Shown here: positions 25,039 through 32,046 of the stretch, in pieces
Layout: the number at the start of each line of letters is the position of its first letter
Position numbering within the stretch: the stretch's first letter is position 1
Assembly: GCA_946555345.1 (NCBI GenBank)
Contig: CAMNSS010000016.1
Coordinates: forward strand, 17,359-81,358
DNA length: 64,000 nucleotides
Source: an uncultured Eubacterium sp.
Lineage (GTDB): Bacteria > Bacillota > Clostridia > Peptostreptococcales > Anaerovoracaceae
Reading direction: 5' to 3'
Notes under the pieces: model-generated
The model's input: the letters and a program-made list of their open reading frames with translations, nothing else
Databases searched by the model: none
What the model was told of the DNA's origin: nothing
Translations under genes and position numbers: made by a program

Positions 25039-25539
25039 CGGACATAGGGAAGATACATAAGAGCTATCGGATGCATTATTTAAGATTGATTCAACTATTC
25101 CTATAATCACAATTATCGGAATAGTTGGTGTCGCTGAAAAGCCGATATCTGCATTTATGGGTTTGTATCGGCGCTTTATGCCCATCATCCCTATATGAAA
25201 ATCGCCGGAATGGTATGCGTTGCGGCTACATTAAGATACGCCTACAGGGAAGCTTCGTTTCTGTGGCTTTTCGTTTTTTATATGGAAGCGATGCATACAT
25301 ATGAAAAGCGCCACGCAATCCTATGTTTTAGGTGCGCAGCGCTTTTCTTGATATATATAAACTTATGTATTGTCGTGATATTTTCTGTGCAAAAATCTGA
25401 GGCTCTATTTTTCGATTTAAGCACTTTTTCCAGTTCTATCGATTAATCCCCTTTATAATATGATCGATTCATCAAGTGTTTTATCTTAAAAAGATCGTAT
25501 GCTCTCGCAATGTACGTTTTTAATAAAATACATACGCTT
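25039..25539. other. 500-base gap rich in inverted repeats, no supported gene
   Basis: The gap separates converging ruvX and the LysM gene. It includes the strong hairpin at 25092-25127 and a second, looser one (AAAGCCGATA near 25137 with TATCGGCGCTTT near 25167). An 83-codon frame at 25195-25446 has no ribosome site and odd composition, and is not called. The region may hold a bidirectional terminator or a decayed repeat element. Confidence 0.5.
25092..25127. repeat. Long near-perfect inverted repeat
   Basis: CAACTATTCC and GGAATAGTTG are perfect 10-base arms; the inside continues as ATAAT-caca-ATTAT. No T-run follows, so it is unlikely to be a simple terminator. Confidence 0.65.
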
Positions 25540-25854
25540 TTATAGATTTTCTGGAATCAAGATTACCATGTCCGGTTTCATATCAGATGCATCGATTTCA
25601 TTGATTCGGCAAATTTCATAAACGGCTTTTCGCGTATCGGTGCCATCGGATTTATATTGATTAGCAAGATCCCACAGCGTATCACCAGATACGACCTTAA
25701 CTTGTGTATATTGCGATTTTGTTAATGCGGTTGATGTATCAGACCCTGTGACGGCGTTAAGCCCGGTTATCAGTAAAGTGAACAGAATCATCATCGTTGT
25801 AATAAAGCGAAATTTAGAAGCAATCCTGTATTTTCTTCTTCTCTGCGCCTTCAT
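25540..25854 (-). CDS. LysM protein, YneA-like cell division suppressor
   Basis: 104 residues from ATG 25854, GGGAGG upstream; a longer frame to 25938 lacks a site and would cross the promoter. A basic N-terminus is followed by one transmembrane helix (~17-36) and a LysM domain (~49-100; VKVVSGDTLWDLANQYKSDG, then ILIPENL). This is the architecture of YneA, which halts septation during the SOS response in Bacillus. Two LexA-type boxes flank its promoter, which strengthens the call. No lexA gene is adjacent in this window. Confidence 0.8.
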   Translation of the reverse strand: MKAQRRRKYRIASKFRFITTMMILFTLLITGLNAVTGSDTSTALTKSQYTQVKVVSGDTLWDLANQYKSDGTDTRKAVYEICRINEIDASDMKPDMVILIPENL

Positions 25855-25884
25855 ATCGTGTTCCTCCCTTTCCTGCCCTGTGTT

Positions 25885-25958
25885 AAACGTTTGTTCGCTT
25901 TTCATCTTCATTATACAAGAACACACATTTGTTGTCAATGTTTTTTAAACATTTGTTC
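25885..25958 (-). promoter_or_regulatory. SOS-controlled promoter with LexA boxes
   Basis: On the minus strand, TTGACA (25933-25938), a 17-base spacer and TATAAT (25910-25915) form a near-consensus promoter. CGAACAAACGTTT (25885-25897) lies just downstream and GAACAAATGTTT (25947-25958) just upstream; both match the Gram-positive LexA box (CGAACnnnnGTTCG) at most positions. A third partial match overlaps the spacer (GAACACACATTT on the plus strand). Confidence 0.75.
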
Positions 25959-25972
25959 TTGCTTTTTGCATA

Positions 25973-26015
25973 ATAAAAAAAGTGTGCAAGACGGAATCGA
26001 AGATTCCTTTGCACA
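25973..26015 (+). repeat. 43-base repeat, copy 1 (part of a ~73-base dispersed repeat)
   Basis: Identical to 26098-26140. It contains GTGTGCAA-gac-GGAATC-gaa-GATTCC-t-TTGCACA, a long hairpin. The similarity to the copy at 55306-55380 extends from 25984 to 26056. In the frame starting 25982 it reads VCKTESKIPLHICRPF. Confidence 0.85.
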
Positions 26016-26061
26016 TATGCCGCCCATTTTGGGGCGACGCTCCACAAGGTGCTTTCTTTGA

Positions 26062-26097
26062 AGCATGGGAAATATTGAAACCAGCATTTCCCATGCT
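26062..26097. repeat. Perfect 12-base inverted repeat between the two copies
   Basis: AGCATGGGAAAT (26062-26073) and ATTTCCCATGCT (26086-26097) are perfect complements with a 12-base loop. The left edge of copy 2 follows directly. Confidence 0.8.
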
Positions 26098-26140
26098 ATA
26101 AAAAAAGTGTGCAAGACGGAATCGAAGATTCCTTTGCACA
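26098..26140 (+). repeat. 43-base repeat, copy 2
   Basis: Exact match to 25973-26015, 125 bases apart. Similarity stops after TTTGCACA, so this copy lacks the ATATGCCGCC extension. In the frame of ATG 26065 it reads IKKVCKTESKIPLHTHF. Confidence 0.85.
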
Positions 26141-26265
26141 CGCATTTCCTAGTTCGTAGCGATATTAGGGGTATTTGCAAGGTGTTTTTGTATCAAAAAA
26201 TTGCAATGAAGCTGCGATGCCCGTTTGTTTTGTTCACAGCAGCAGATTGCCGCCTCCCGTCCTTT

Positions 26266-27006
26266 TTACAGCCGCATCAGCTTATCATAAGCTTTATCCA
26301 TCACGCTGGTAATTTGTTTTCTAAACAAGACGCCTAAAAGGCAGAGAACCAATGCGATAACGGCGATGATGATGGCGCTGGTATAGCCCCCTACTTCTAC
26401 TTGCCTTCCGATGAGCAGGCTGCCCATCATGCCTGGAGAGCGGCCAATCAAGGAAATAATAAGAAACGGTTTTAGCTTCATTTCCGATAGGCCTGCGACG
26501 TAGCTGCAAAGATCTTTGGGGACGCCCGGGATTAAATAAATGAGGAATACGAGGATAACCGCTTTCTTGCTGTTCAATTTTTTCAGCATGCTGCGGATTT
26601 TATCTTCGCTGAAAATAAGATGCATCACATCATGGCCGAGGAGTTTTGCCAGATAATAGGTAATTACCGTGCCGATGAAAGCGCCGGCCAGGGACCACAG
26701 GTAGCCCAGCCAGAACCCGTACATATATCCGGCAGCAAATTGAAGCCATTGCCCCGGAATAATGCATATGACAATTTGAAGCACTTGGACAGCGATATAA
26801 ATGAAGATGCTCTGCGTACGGTACTCCTCAAAAAAGGCATTGACATCTTCAAGGCTTGAAAACTGCTCGATGATATCGTGTTGAAAGAAATAGATATATA
26901 GCGGTATCCCGATTAAAATCATCAACAGTAAACCGAATTTGAATATGCTGCTGAAAATTTTAAACCGCTTCTTTAACTTGTCCTTTTTGCTTTTTGTAAA
27001 AGACAT
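26266..27006 (-). CDS. TVP38/TMEM64 (VTT-domain) membrane protein
   Basis: 246 residues, ATG 27006. About six hydrophobic helices. The VTT signature is present: an N-terminal helix, then CIIPGQWLQFAAGYMYGFWLGYLWSLAGAFIGT, and later IPGVPKDLCSYVAGL with the conserved Pro-Gly/Pro. VTT proteins are related to DedA and to eukaryotic lipid scramblases; the bacterial role is unclear, probably lipid carrier or phospholipid flipping. The basic N-terminus (KSKKDKLKKRFK) suggests that end lies in the cytoplasm. Stands alone with terminator-like repeats downstream. Confidence 0.88.
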   Translation of the reverse strand: MSFTKSKKDKLKKRFKIFSSIFKFGLLLMILIGIPLYIYFFQHDIIEQFSSLEDVNAFFEEYRTQSIFIYIAVQVLQIVICIIPGQWLQFAAGYMYGFWLGYLWSLAGAFIGTVITYYLAKLLGHDVMHLIFSEDKIRSMLKKLNSKKAVILVFLIYLIPGVPKDLCSYVAGLSEMKLKPFLIISLIGRSPGMMGSLLIGRQVEVGGYTSAIIIAVIALVLCLLGVLFRKQITSVMDKAYDKLMRL

Positions 27007-27043
27007 CTATGCAATACACCTGATCTTTCCAAATTACCAGTTT

Positions 27044-28351
27044 CTATAATGTAATGAGCTTTTGATCATACAGTTCCTGCAATGCTTTAATCACGCCGAA
27101 TTTGGAATGCTCATACGTCAATCCGCCCTGAAAATAAACGATGTACGGCTTCCTGACCGGTGCGTCCGCTGAAAGCTCGATGGATGAGCCTTGCACGAAT
27201 GCTCCGGCAGCCATGATCACGGGATCGTCGTAGCCTGGCATAGCCCACGGTTCAGGCGTTACATGGGAATCCACAGGCGCAGCGGCTTGAATCCCCTTGC
27301 AGAAGGCAATGACGCTTTCCGCTGAACCGAGCTTGACCGCTTGGATAATATCGCTGCGTACATCTTCTGCTTTCGGGCATACGTCATATCCTAAAAGCTC
27401 AAACGCCTTCGCGCATAATGCCGCCCCTTTTACCGCCCCGTTTACGGTCTTAGGCGCGATAAACAATCCTTGCAGCATGGTCCTGGTCTGCCCGAAGGTA
27501 AGACCGCATTCCCCGCCAATTCCCGGCGATGTCATGCGATAGGATATTTTCTCGATTAAGTCCGCCTTTCCGGCGATGTATCCGCCGGTCAGGGCAAGCC
27601 CGCCGCCAGGGTTTTTAATCAGGGACCCCGCAATTACATCAGCGCCAACGTCCGTCGGTTCTTTAACATGAAGAAATTCGCCATAGCAATTATCCACCAT
27701 GCATATGATGTTAGGATTGATCCCCTTCACGAAGCTCATCCATTCCTCGATTTCCTCGATGGAAATAGCCTTTCGCCATCCGTAGCCAGTCGCCCGTTGC
27801 AGGGTAATCATCCTGGTCGCCGGGCTGATTGCCGCTTTTAGCGCATCATAATCGATCTTTCCATTCGCTGTAAGTTCTACCTGGCGATAAGAAACACCAT
27901 ATTCTTTCAGCGAGCCTTTTCCTTCTCCCCGGATGCCGATGACTTCTTCCAGCGTATCGTAAGGAGCTCCGGTACAGTAAACCAATTCATCCCCCGGGCG
28001 CAAAATCCCCATCAGCGTCAAGGTCAGGGCGTGCGTGCCGTTTACGATGATCGGGCGTACAAGCGCCGCTTCCGTATGGAAAATATCCGCATACACGCGT
28101 TCGATCGCATCCCTTCCAGGATCATCGTATCCGTAGCCTGTATTCCAGGAAAAGTGCATATCCCTTATCGTGTTTTTTTGAAAAGCATCCAGTACTTTGT
28201 ACTGATTAAATGCCATGATATCATCCATTTGTGTAAACAGTGTGGAGATTTTTTGTTCGCTTTCTTCAATCAGGGATAAAACCTTTCCTGAGATGTTAAA
28301 CTGTTCCCTTAAAAGCTGTCTCGTATTATTTTGCAAGTTGTTGTTCATCAT
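27044..28351 (-). CDS. Methionine gamma-lyase family PLP protein (YnbB-like)
   Basis: 435 residues, start ATG 28351 (ATG 28348 also possible; ribosome site weak). Full-length match to the PF06838 family once labelled aluminium resistance protein: GYGYDDPGRDAIERVYADIF, RPIIVNGTHALTLTL, and the probable PLP lysine in GSLIKNPGGGLALTGGY. Type I aminotransferase fold. The true substrate in this subfamily is unproven. In Firmicutes it is often near hfq, miaA and lexA, which fits the nearby miaA-mutL block. Confidence 0.88.
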   Translation of the reverse strand: MMNNNLQNNTRQLLREQFNISGKVLSLIEESEQKISTLFTQMDDIMAFNQYKVLDAFQKNTIRDMHFSWNTGYGYDDPGRDAIERVYADIFHTEAALVRPIIVNGTHALTLTLMGILRPGDELVYCTGAPYDTLEEVIGIRGEGKGSLKEYGVSYRQVELTANGKIDYDALKAAISPATRMITLQRATGYGWRKAISIEEIEEWMSFVKGINPNIICMVDNCYGEFLHVKEPTDVGADVIAGSLIKNPGGGLALTGGYIAGKADLIEKISYRMTSPGIGGECGLTFGQTRTMLQGLFIAPKTVNGAVKGAALCAKAFELLGYDVCPKAEDVRSDIIQAVKLGSAESVIAFCKGIQAAAPVDSHVTPEPWAMPGYDDPVIMAAGAFVQGSSIELSADAPVRKPYIVYFQGGLTYEHSKFGVIKALQELYDQKLITL

Positions 28352-28453
28352 GATCTAAGTCTTTCTTTTTTATTGATTATGAATTTTAAGCGGAATATTT
28401 CATTTAATTATCCAGTCTTTTTGCTATTTTCCGTTTTTTGCGCCTCGCTACAA

Positions 28454-29986
28454 TCATTCGTCATTTTCCGCATCCTTCTCTTTTTCCTTCTCTTTTTCGC
28501 TCAATTTATCTTGTGCTTCCATATAAAAGATGAATGCATTGGTCGTAACGTTATCCGGCGAGAAAAAGTCCAAAATTTTCTGTCCGTAAGGCGCTATCCC
28601 TGCGGTTTTGATCAGGTACTGGTCGAGGTTGTTTTGAACTTCCTGTGGCACGCCGGCCATATAGACCTTTTTATTGTTTGCGGCAGGAGATTGCCAGCGA
28701 AGCACCGGATAACCGTTGTTGCCGTAAATCCCGGTATCCTTCATATACGCCACGGACAAGGAGGATGACAGGCTGTTCATATTGCTTTCGGCTACAGATA
28801 CTGCCGTATCCTTTAAATAAATATCGCTGGGATCATCTATCTTGCCGATCCCCGAACGGAATCCGCTGCTGATATAATAATTATTTTTGATTTGCCCTGG
28901 TTCGCTCGTTTTGCTTTCATTCATGTAGTGTCCGATAATCCCGCCCGAAACATCCGCGTGCCGGATCATGCCCGTATTGTAACAATTTCGGATCACGACC
29001 CCGGAGACGCCCGCAATCCCAACGATACCGCCAGCGTAAGCCTTGGCAATCGCATTTTTCGCATTTTTGCTTTCTATGTTTATGTTGGCTACATTATAGC
29101 TATCTTTGATGGTGCAGCCGATCGCATTGGTATAGCCGACGATGCCGCCTGTTCCTTCCGTATTGGAAACGATCGTCCCCGCATTGTAGCATTCCGATAT
29201 CTCCGCCGCAGGGGAAACGGAGCGGCCCGCTACGCCGCCTGTTCCATAGGTTGCGACACCGCGTTTGGAAGAAACGACGCGCCCGGTGTTGCCGGAGGAT
29301 GTAACGACGCCGCCCCAGTTTTCCCCGACGATGCCGCCCACTTTATATGTCCCGGAAACCTTGCCTGTATTCAGGCATCCTTCGATCCGCCCGCCCTCAT
29401 TAAACCCGGCGATTCCTCCCGTCTTGTCCTTGCCGGATACATTGATATGCGCAGTGCAGCCCGTCACCCGTCCCGAAGCGGCTAGATGCCCCGCAATGCC
29501 GCCACAGTCGCTGTCCTCGGAATCGCATTTTCCTTCAATCGTAAGATCCTTTGCTTCCCCAACGAGATAGCCGAAAAAGCCTGATGTTCCCAGCGACGTC
29601 GATACCTTCATATTGCTTATGGTATGGCCGTTCCCATCGAATGTCCCTGCGAAATGGGATGCATTGCCTGTGCCGATCGGCGTCCACGGCTGTGTGAGCT
29701 TGATATCCTTTACCAACGTGAACGTCACGCCCTCAAAGGTTTCAATTCTCGTCGGCTTCCATTTATCGACCTGGTTTTCATTGACAAGGCTAGCAAGCCC
29801 CATCAGCTGTGATTCAGTCGCAATGCGGTATTCCGTCTTTGGATTCTTATAATCGAACCACGAGGTGTCTTTCGCTACGGGTTCTTCTTTTTTTGAATCT
29901 TCATCCGTGACAGCAAAAACAGGCGCGGAAACTACCGTGCTAAATGAAAGAACGAAGATAACGATCAATGTCCAAATTCGTTTCAT
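28454..29986 (-). CDS. Secreted GLUG-repeat protein
   Basis: 510 residues from ATG 29986 (the frame is open to 30022 but GGGAAG fits 29986). Signal peptide ~5-26 ending FAVTD. A central region (~90-400) of GLUG motifs such as GGIAGFNEGGRIEGCLNTGKVSGT and GGIVGENWGG, each ~20-25 residues, forms a predicted beta-helix. The C-terminus is charged (KLSEKEKEKEKDAENDE). GLUG domains occur in adhesins and IgA-protease-like proteins. No sortase motif is seen, so anchoring is unknown. It starts 5 bases after the tyrosine recombinase stop, suggesting co-transcription. Confidence 0.85.
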   Translation of the reverse strand: MKRIWTLIVIFVLSFSTVVSAPVFAVTDEDSKKEEPVAKDTSWFDYKNPKTEYRIATESQLMGLASLVNENQVDKWKPTRIETFEGVTFTLVKDIKLTQPWTPIGTGNASHFAGTFDGNGHTISNMKVSTSLGTSGFFGYLVGEAKDLTIEGKCDSEDSDCGGIAGHLAASGRVTGCTAHINVSGKDKTGGIAGFNEGGRIEGCLNTGKVSGTYKVGGIVGENWGGVVTSSGNTGRVVSSKRGVATYGTGGVAGRSVSPAAEISECYNAGTIVSNTEGTGGIVGYTNAIGCTIKDSYNVANINIESKNAKNAIAKAYAGGIVGIAGVSGVVIRNCYNTGMIRHADVSGGIIGHYMNESKTSEPGQIKNNYYISSGFRSGIGKIDDPSDIYLKDTAVSVAESNMNSLSSSLSVAYMKDTGIYGNNGYPVLRWQSPAANNKKVYMAGVPQEVQNNLDQYLIKTAGIAPYGQKILDFFSPDNVTTNAFIFYMEAQDKLSEKEKEKEKDAENDE

Positions 29987-29991
29987 TGCTA

Positions 29992-31125
29992 TCACTTCCC
30001 TTCTTTTCTCTCCAATTCCCATTCCATATCCTTTACCAAATCTCTTTTTACGTTTATTTTATGGCTGGCGTATAGCTGCGTGGTCGTTACCTGCTCATGA
30101 TCCAGCAATGCCTGGACATCAAAGATGGAATTTCCGCGCCCGATGAGGCTGGTTGCGGCAGTTGCCCGCAGCTTATGCGGGCTGTAGCCTGCCTTCCTTG
30201 AGGTCGCAAGCCCGATCGCAGTATACTTTTTTACCAGCTCGCGGATCTGCCGTTCGGTCATCCGTTTTCCTTGCAGGGAAAGAAACAACGCATCCCGGTG
30301 CGCTTCCGCAAGGGTATCGTCACGGGGGCGTTCATTTTCAAGATAATCGGTGATCACATCCGTCACCGAGCCATTAAGGGGCATGACCGCCTCCTTGTCG
30401 CGCTTTCTGTATATTTTAAATTCACCCCTTGAGAAATTGAATGACGAAACGTTGAGCTGCTGCAACTCAAAAAGCCGCAGGCCGTAGGTCAGAAACAGGA
30501 TCAATATCGCTTTATCCCGTTTTTTCGTCTTCTGCCAGTATTGCCGTTCTTTTTCCGTCAGATGCGCCCCGGAAGATACGGCATCCAGCATGATCATCAC
30601 TTCATCATCCTGCAATGCCTTGATTTCCCGTTCACTGGCCTTGGGCACCCTGATCGGGTCGAATCCATCGGTGATGTTCTTTTCCAGCAGCTCATCCCTG
30701 TAAAGCTGTTTAAACATCACGGAAAGCGACGATTTTTTTCTTGCCAGCGTTTTGCTGCCATTTTCATAGATAACGGTTTCATCTTCCCTTTCAACCGTAT
30801 ACTTTCTGCAATAATCGATGAATAAATTAATATCGATCGCTTTTATTTTATTAAAATCTGACAGTTTTATGTCAGATATCTTTTCCGCATCCGTTAAATC
30901 GGTCTCATCTATGAGGTAACTGCAAAAAAATTTAATATCGCCCAAGTATGCCAGCCTGCTCAGCGGCAGGACATTACCGCGCAGGTAAGCAAAAAAACCG
31001 CGCAGGAAGCGGGGAAGCTGTTCTTCGATTTCCTCGCATTTTGAAACGATTTCGTGTTCCTTCTGCACGATATTATCCGGTTTATCGCTTTTGTTATAGA
31101 ACTTTACCTGCTTTTCCGAAGCCAT
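29992..31125 (-). CDS. Tyrosine-type recombinase/integrase
   Basis: 377 residues, start ATG 31125 inside the 3' end of miaA. N-terminal SAM-like core-binding domain (~40-165), then catalytic domain with Arg in LTYGLRLFELQQL (Phe replaces the usual Ser in GLRxSE), HKLRATAATSL (H-x-x-R), LLDHEQVTTTQLY with second His and the tyrosine nucleophile. All catalytic residues are visible. XerC-like length but with a 20-residue extra N-terminus. Because it overlaps miaA by 22 bases and precedes the GLUG gene by 5, it is a resident operon member, not an obvious phage integrase. Confidence 0.88.
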   Translation of the reverse strand: MASEKQVKFYNKSDKPDNIVQKEHEIVSKCEEIEEQLPRFLRGFFAYLRGNVLPLSRLAYLGDIKFFCSYLIDETDLTDAEKISDIKLSDFNKIKAIDINLFIDYCRKYTVEREDETVIYENGSKTLARKKSSLSVMFKQLYRDELLEKNITDGFDPIRVPKASEREIKALQDDEVMIMLDAVSSGAHLTEKERQYWQKTKKRDKAILILFLTYGLRLFELQQLNVSSFNFSRGEFKIYRKRDKEAVMPLNGSVTDVITDYLENERPRDDTLAEAHRDALFLSLQGKRMTERQIRELVKKYTAIGLATSRKAGYSPHKLRATAATSLIGRGNSIFDVQALLDHEQVTTTQLYASHKINVKRDLVKDMEWELERKEGK

Positions 31126-32045
31126 TGCCTCATTACCCCTGCAGCCTCTTCATCACTATTAAAATCTGAAATATTATACCAATTCATTTTATCATATCTT
31201 CTAAACCACGTTAACTGTTTTTTGCCATAATGTCTCGTATTTTTTTTTATTTTGTCGATCGATTCTTCCAGGCAGCACTCGCCGTCGAGATACGCCATCA
31301 GCTCTTTATAGCCGATTCCCTTCATCGATATGTTTTCCTGCGTAAGCCCCATATCTTTCAGGCGTTTCACTTCGTCGAGAAGCCCTGCTTCCATGAGGGC
31401 GTCAACACGCTGGTTGATCCGCGCATAAAGCTCATCCCTGTTTCTGGTAAGGCCGATGAGGATGGCATGGTAATCCGCGGTTTCCGTGTTCGCCTGGCGG
31501 AACTGCCTCACCTTTCCTTCCCCTTCTTTTAAGCGTTCCAACGCCCGGATGATCTTTTTCGTATTGTTCGGATGGATTGCCTCCGCCGCTTCGGCATCGA
31601 GCTTTTGCAGCATTTCATGCAAAACGCCGCTGCCCTCCTTTTCGGCAAGCTTCATCAAATCGTTCCGGTAAGAATCATCCTGCGGCGCTGCGGAAAAATC
31701 CATTTCATAGAGCAGGGAATTTAAGTAAAGCCCTGTGCCGCCTGCGATAATTGGCGTTTTTCCCCTGCTGAAAATATCTTTGATCGCCGCCTTTGCCAGC
31801 TTCTGGTATTGTGCGACGGAAAAATCCTCGCGCGGGTCGATGAGATCCACTAGATGATGCTTTACCCTTGCCATTTCAGCTTTGGATGGTTTGGCGCTTC
31901 CGATATCCATGAATTTGTATAGCTGCATGGAATCACAGGAAACGATTTCACCATGAAATTCCTCGGCCAGCATCATTGCGAACTTCGTTTTTCCGACGGC
32001 GGTAGGCCCTGCCACTGCAATGATTGTGTTCAAATCAGCCAACAT
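31104..32045 (-). CDS. miaA: tRNA dimethylallyltransferase
   Basis: 313 residues. ATG 32045 follows the mutL stop after one base. P-loop AGPTAVGKTKFA, DSMQLY and IIAGGTGLYLNSLLY are family hallmarks. Adds a dimethylallyl group to A37 of tRNAs reading UNN codons; substrate DMAPP comes from the Dxs pathway also encoded here. Standard length. Part of mutS-mutL-miaA, ending within the recombinase gene. Confidence 0.95.
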   Translation of the reverse strand: MLADLNTIIAVAGPTAVGKTKFAMMLAEEFHGEIVSCDSMQLYKFMDIGSAKPSKAEMARVKHHLVDLIDPREDFSVAQYQKLAKAAIKDIFSRGKTPIIAGGTGLYLNSLLYEMDFSAAPQDDSYRNDLMKLAEKEGSGVLHEMLQKLDAEAAEAIHPNNTKKIIRALERLKEGEGKVRQFRQANTETADYHAILIGLTRNRDELYARINQRVDALMEAGLLDEVKRLKDMGLTQENISMKGIGYKELMAYLDGECCLEESIDKIKKNTRHYGKKQLTWFRRYDKMNWYNISDFNSDEEAAGVMRQWLRKSR

Positions 32046-32046
32046 T

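Larger units (their letters stand above)
25855..26265. other. 411-base intergenic tract with SOS promoter and repeats
   Basis: Contains the LexA-regulated promoter, two copies of a 43-base repeat, a palindrome between them, and ~125 further bases with no feature. On the minus strand each repeat reads as a hairpin followed by seven T residues, so they may terminate transcripts from the TVP38 gene. Confidence 0.6.

Noticed and set aside
25195..25446. 83-codon frame in the ruvX-LysM gap
   Set aside because: No ribosome site and a composition unlike any membrane or soluble family; it overlaps hairpin-rich DNA.
26065..26337. 90-codon frame beginning MGNIETSISHAIKKVCKT
   Set aside because: Only its first ~30 codons share the repeat peptide; the rest is antisense to the TVP38 gene. 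Recorded under the repeat.
28900..29600. Long plus-strand frames in the GLUG region
   Set aside because: Mirror frames caused by glycine-rich repeats on the minus strand.
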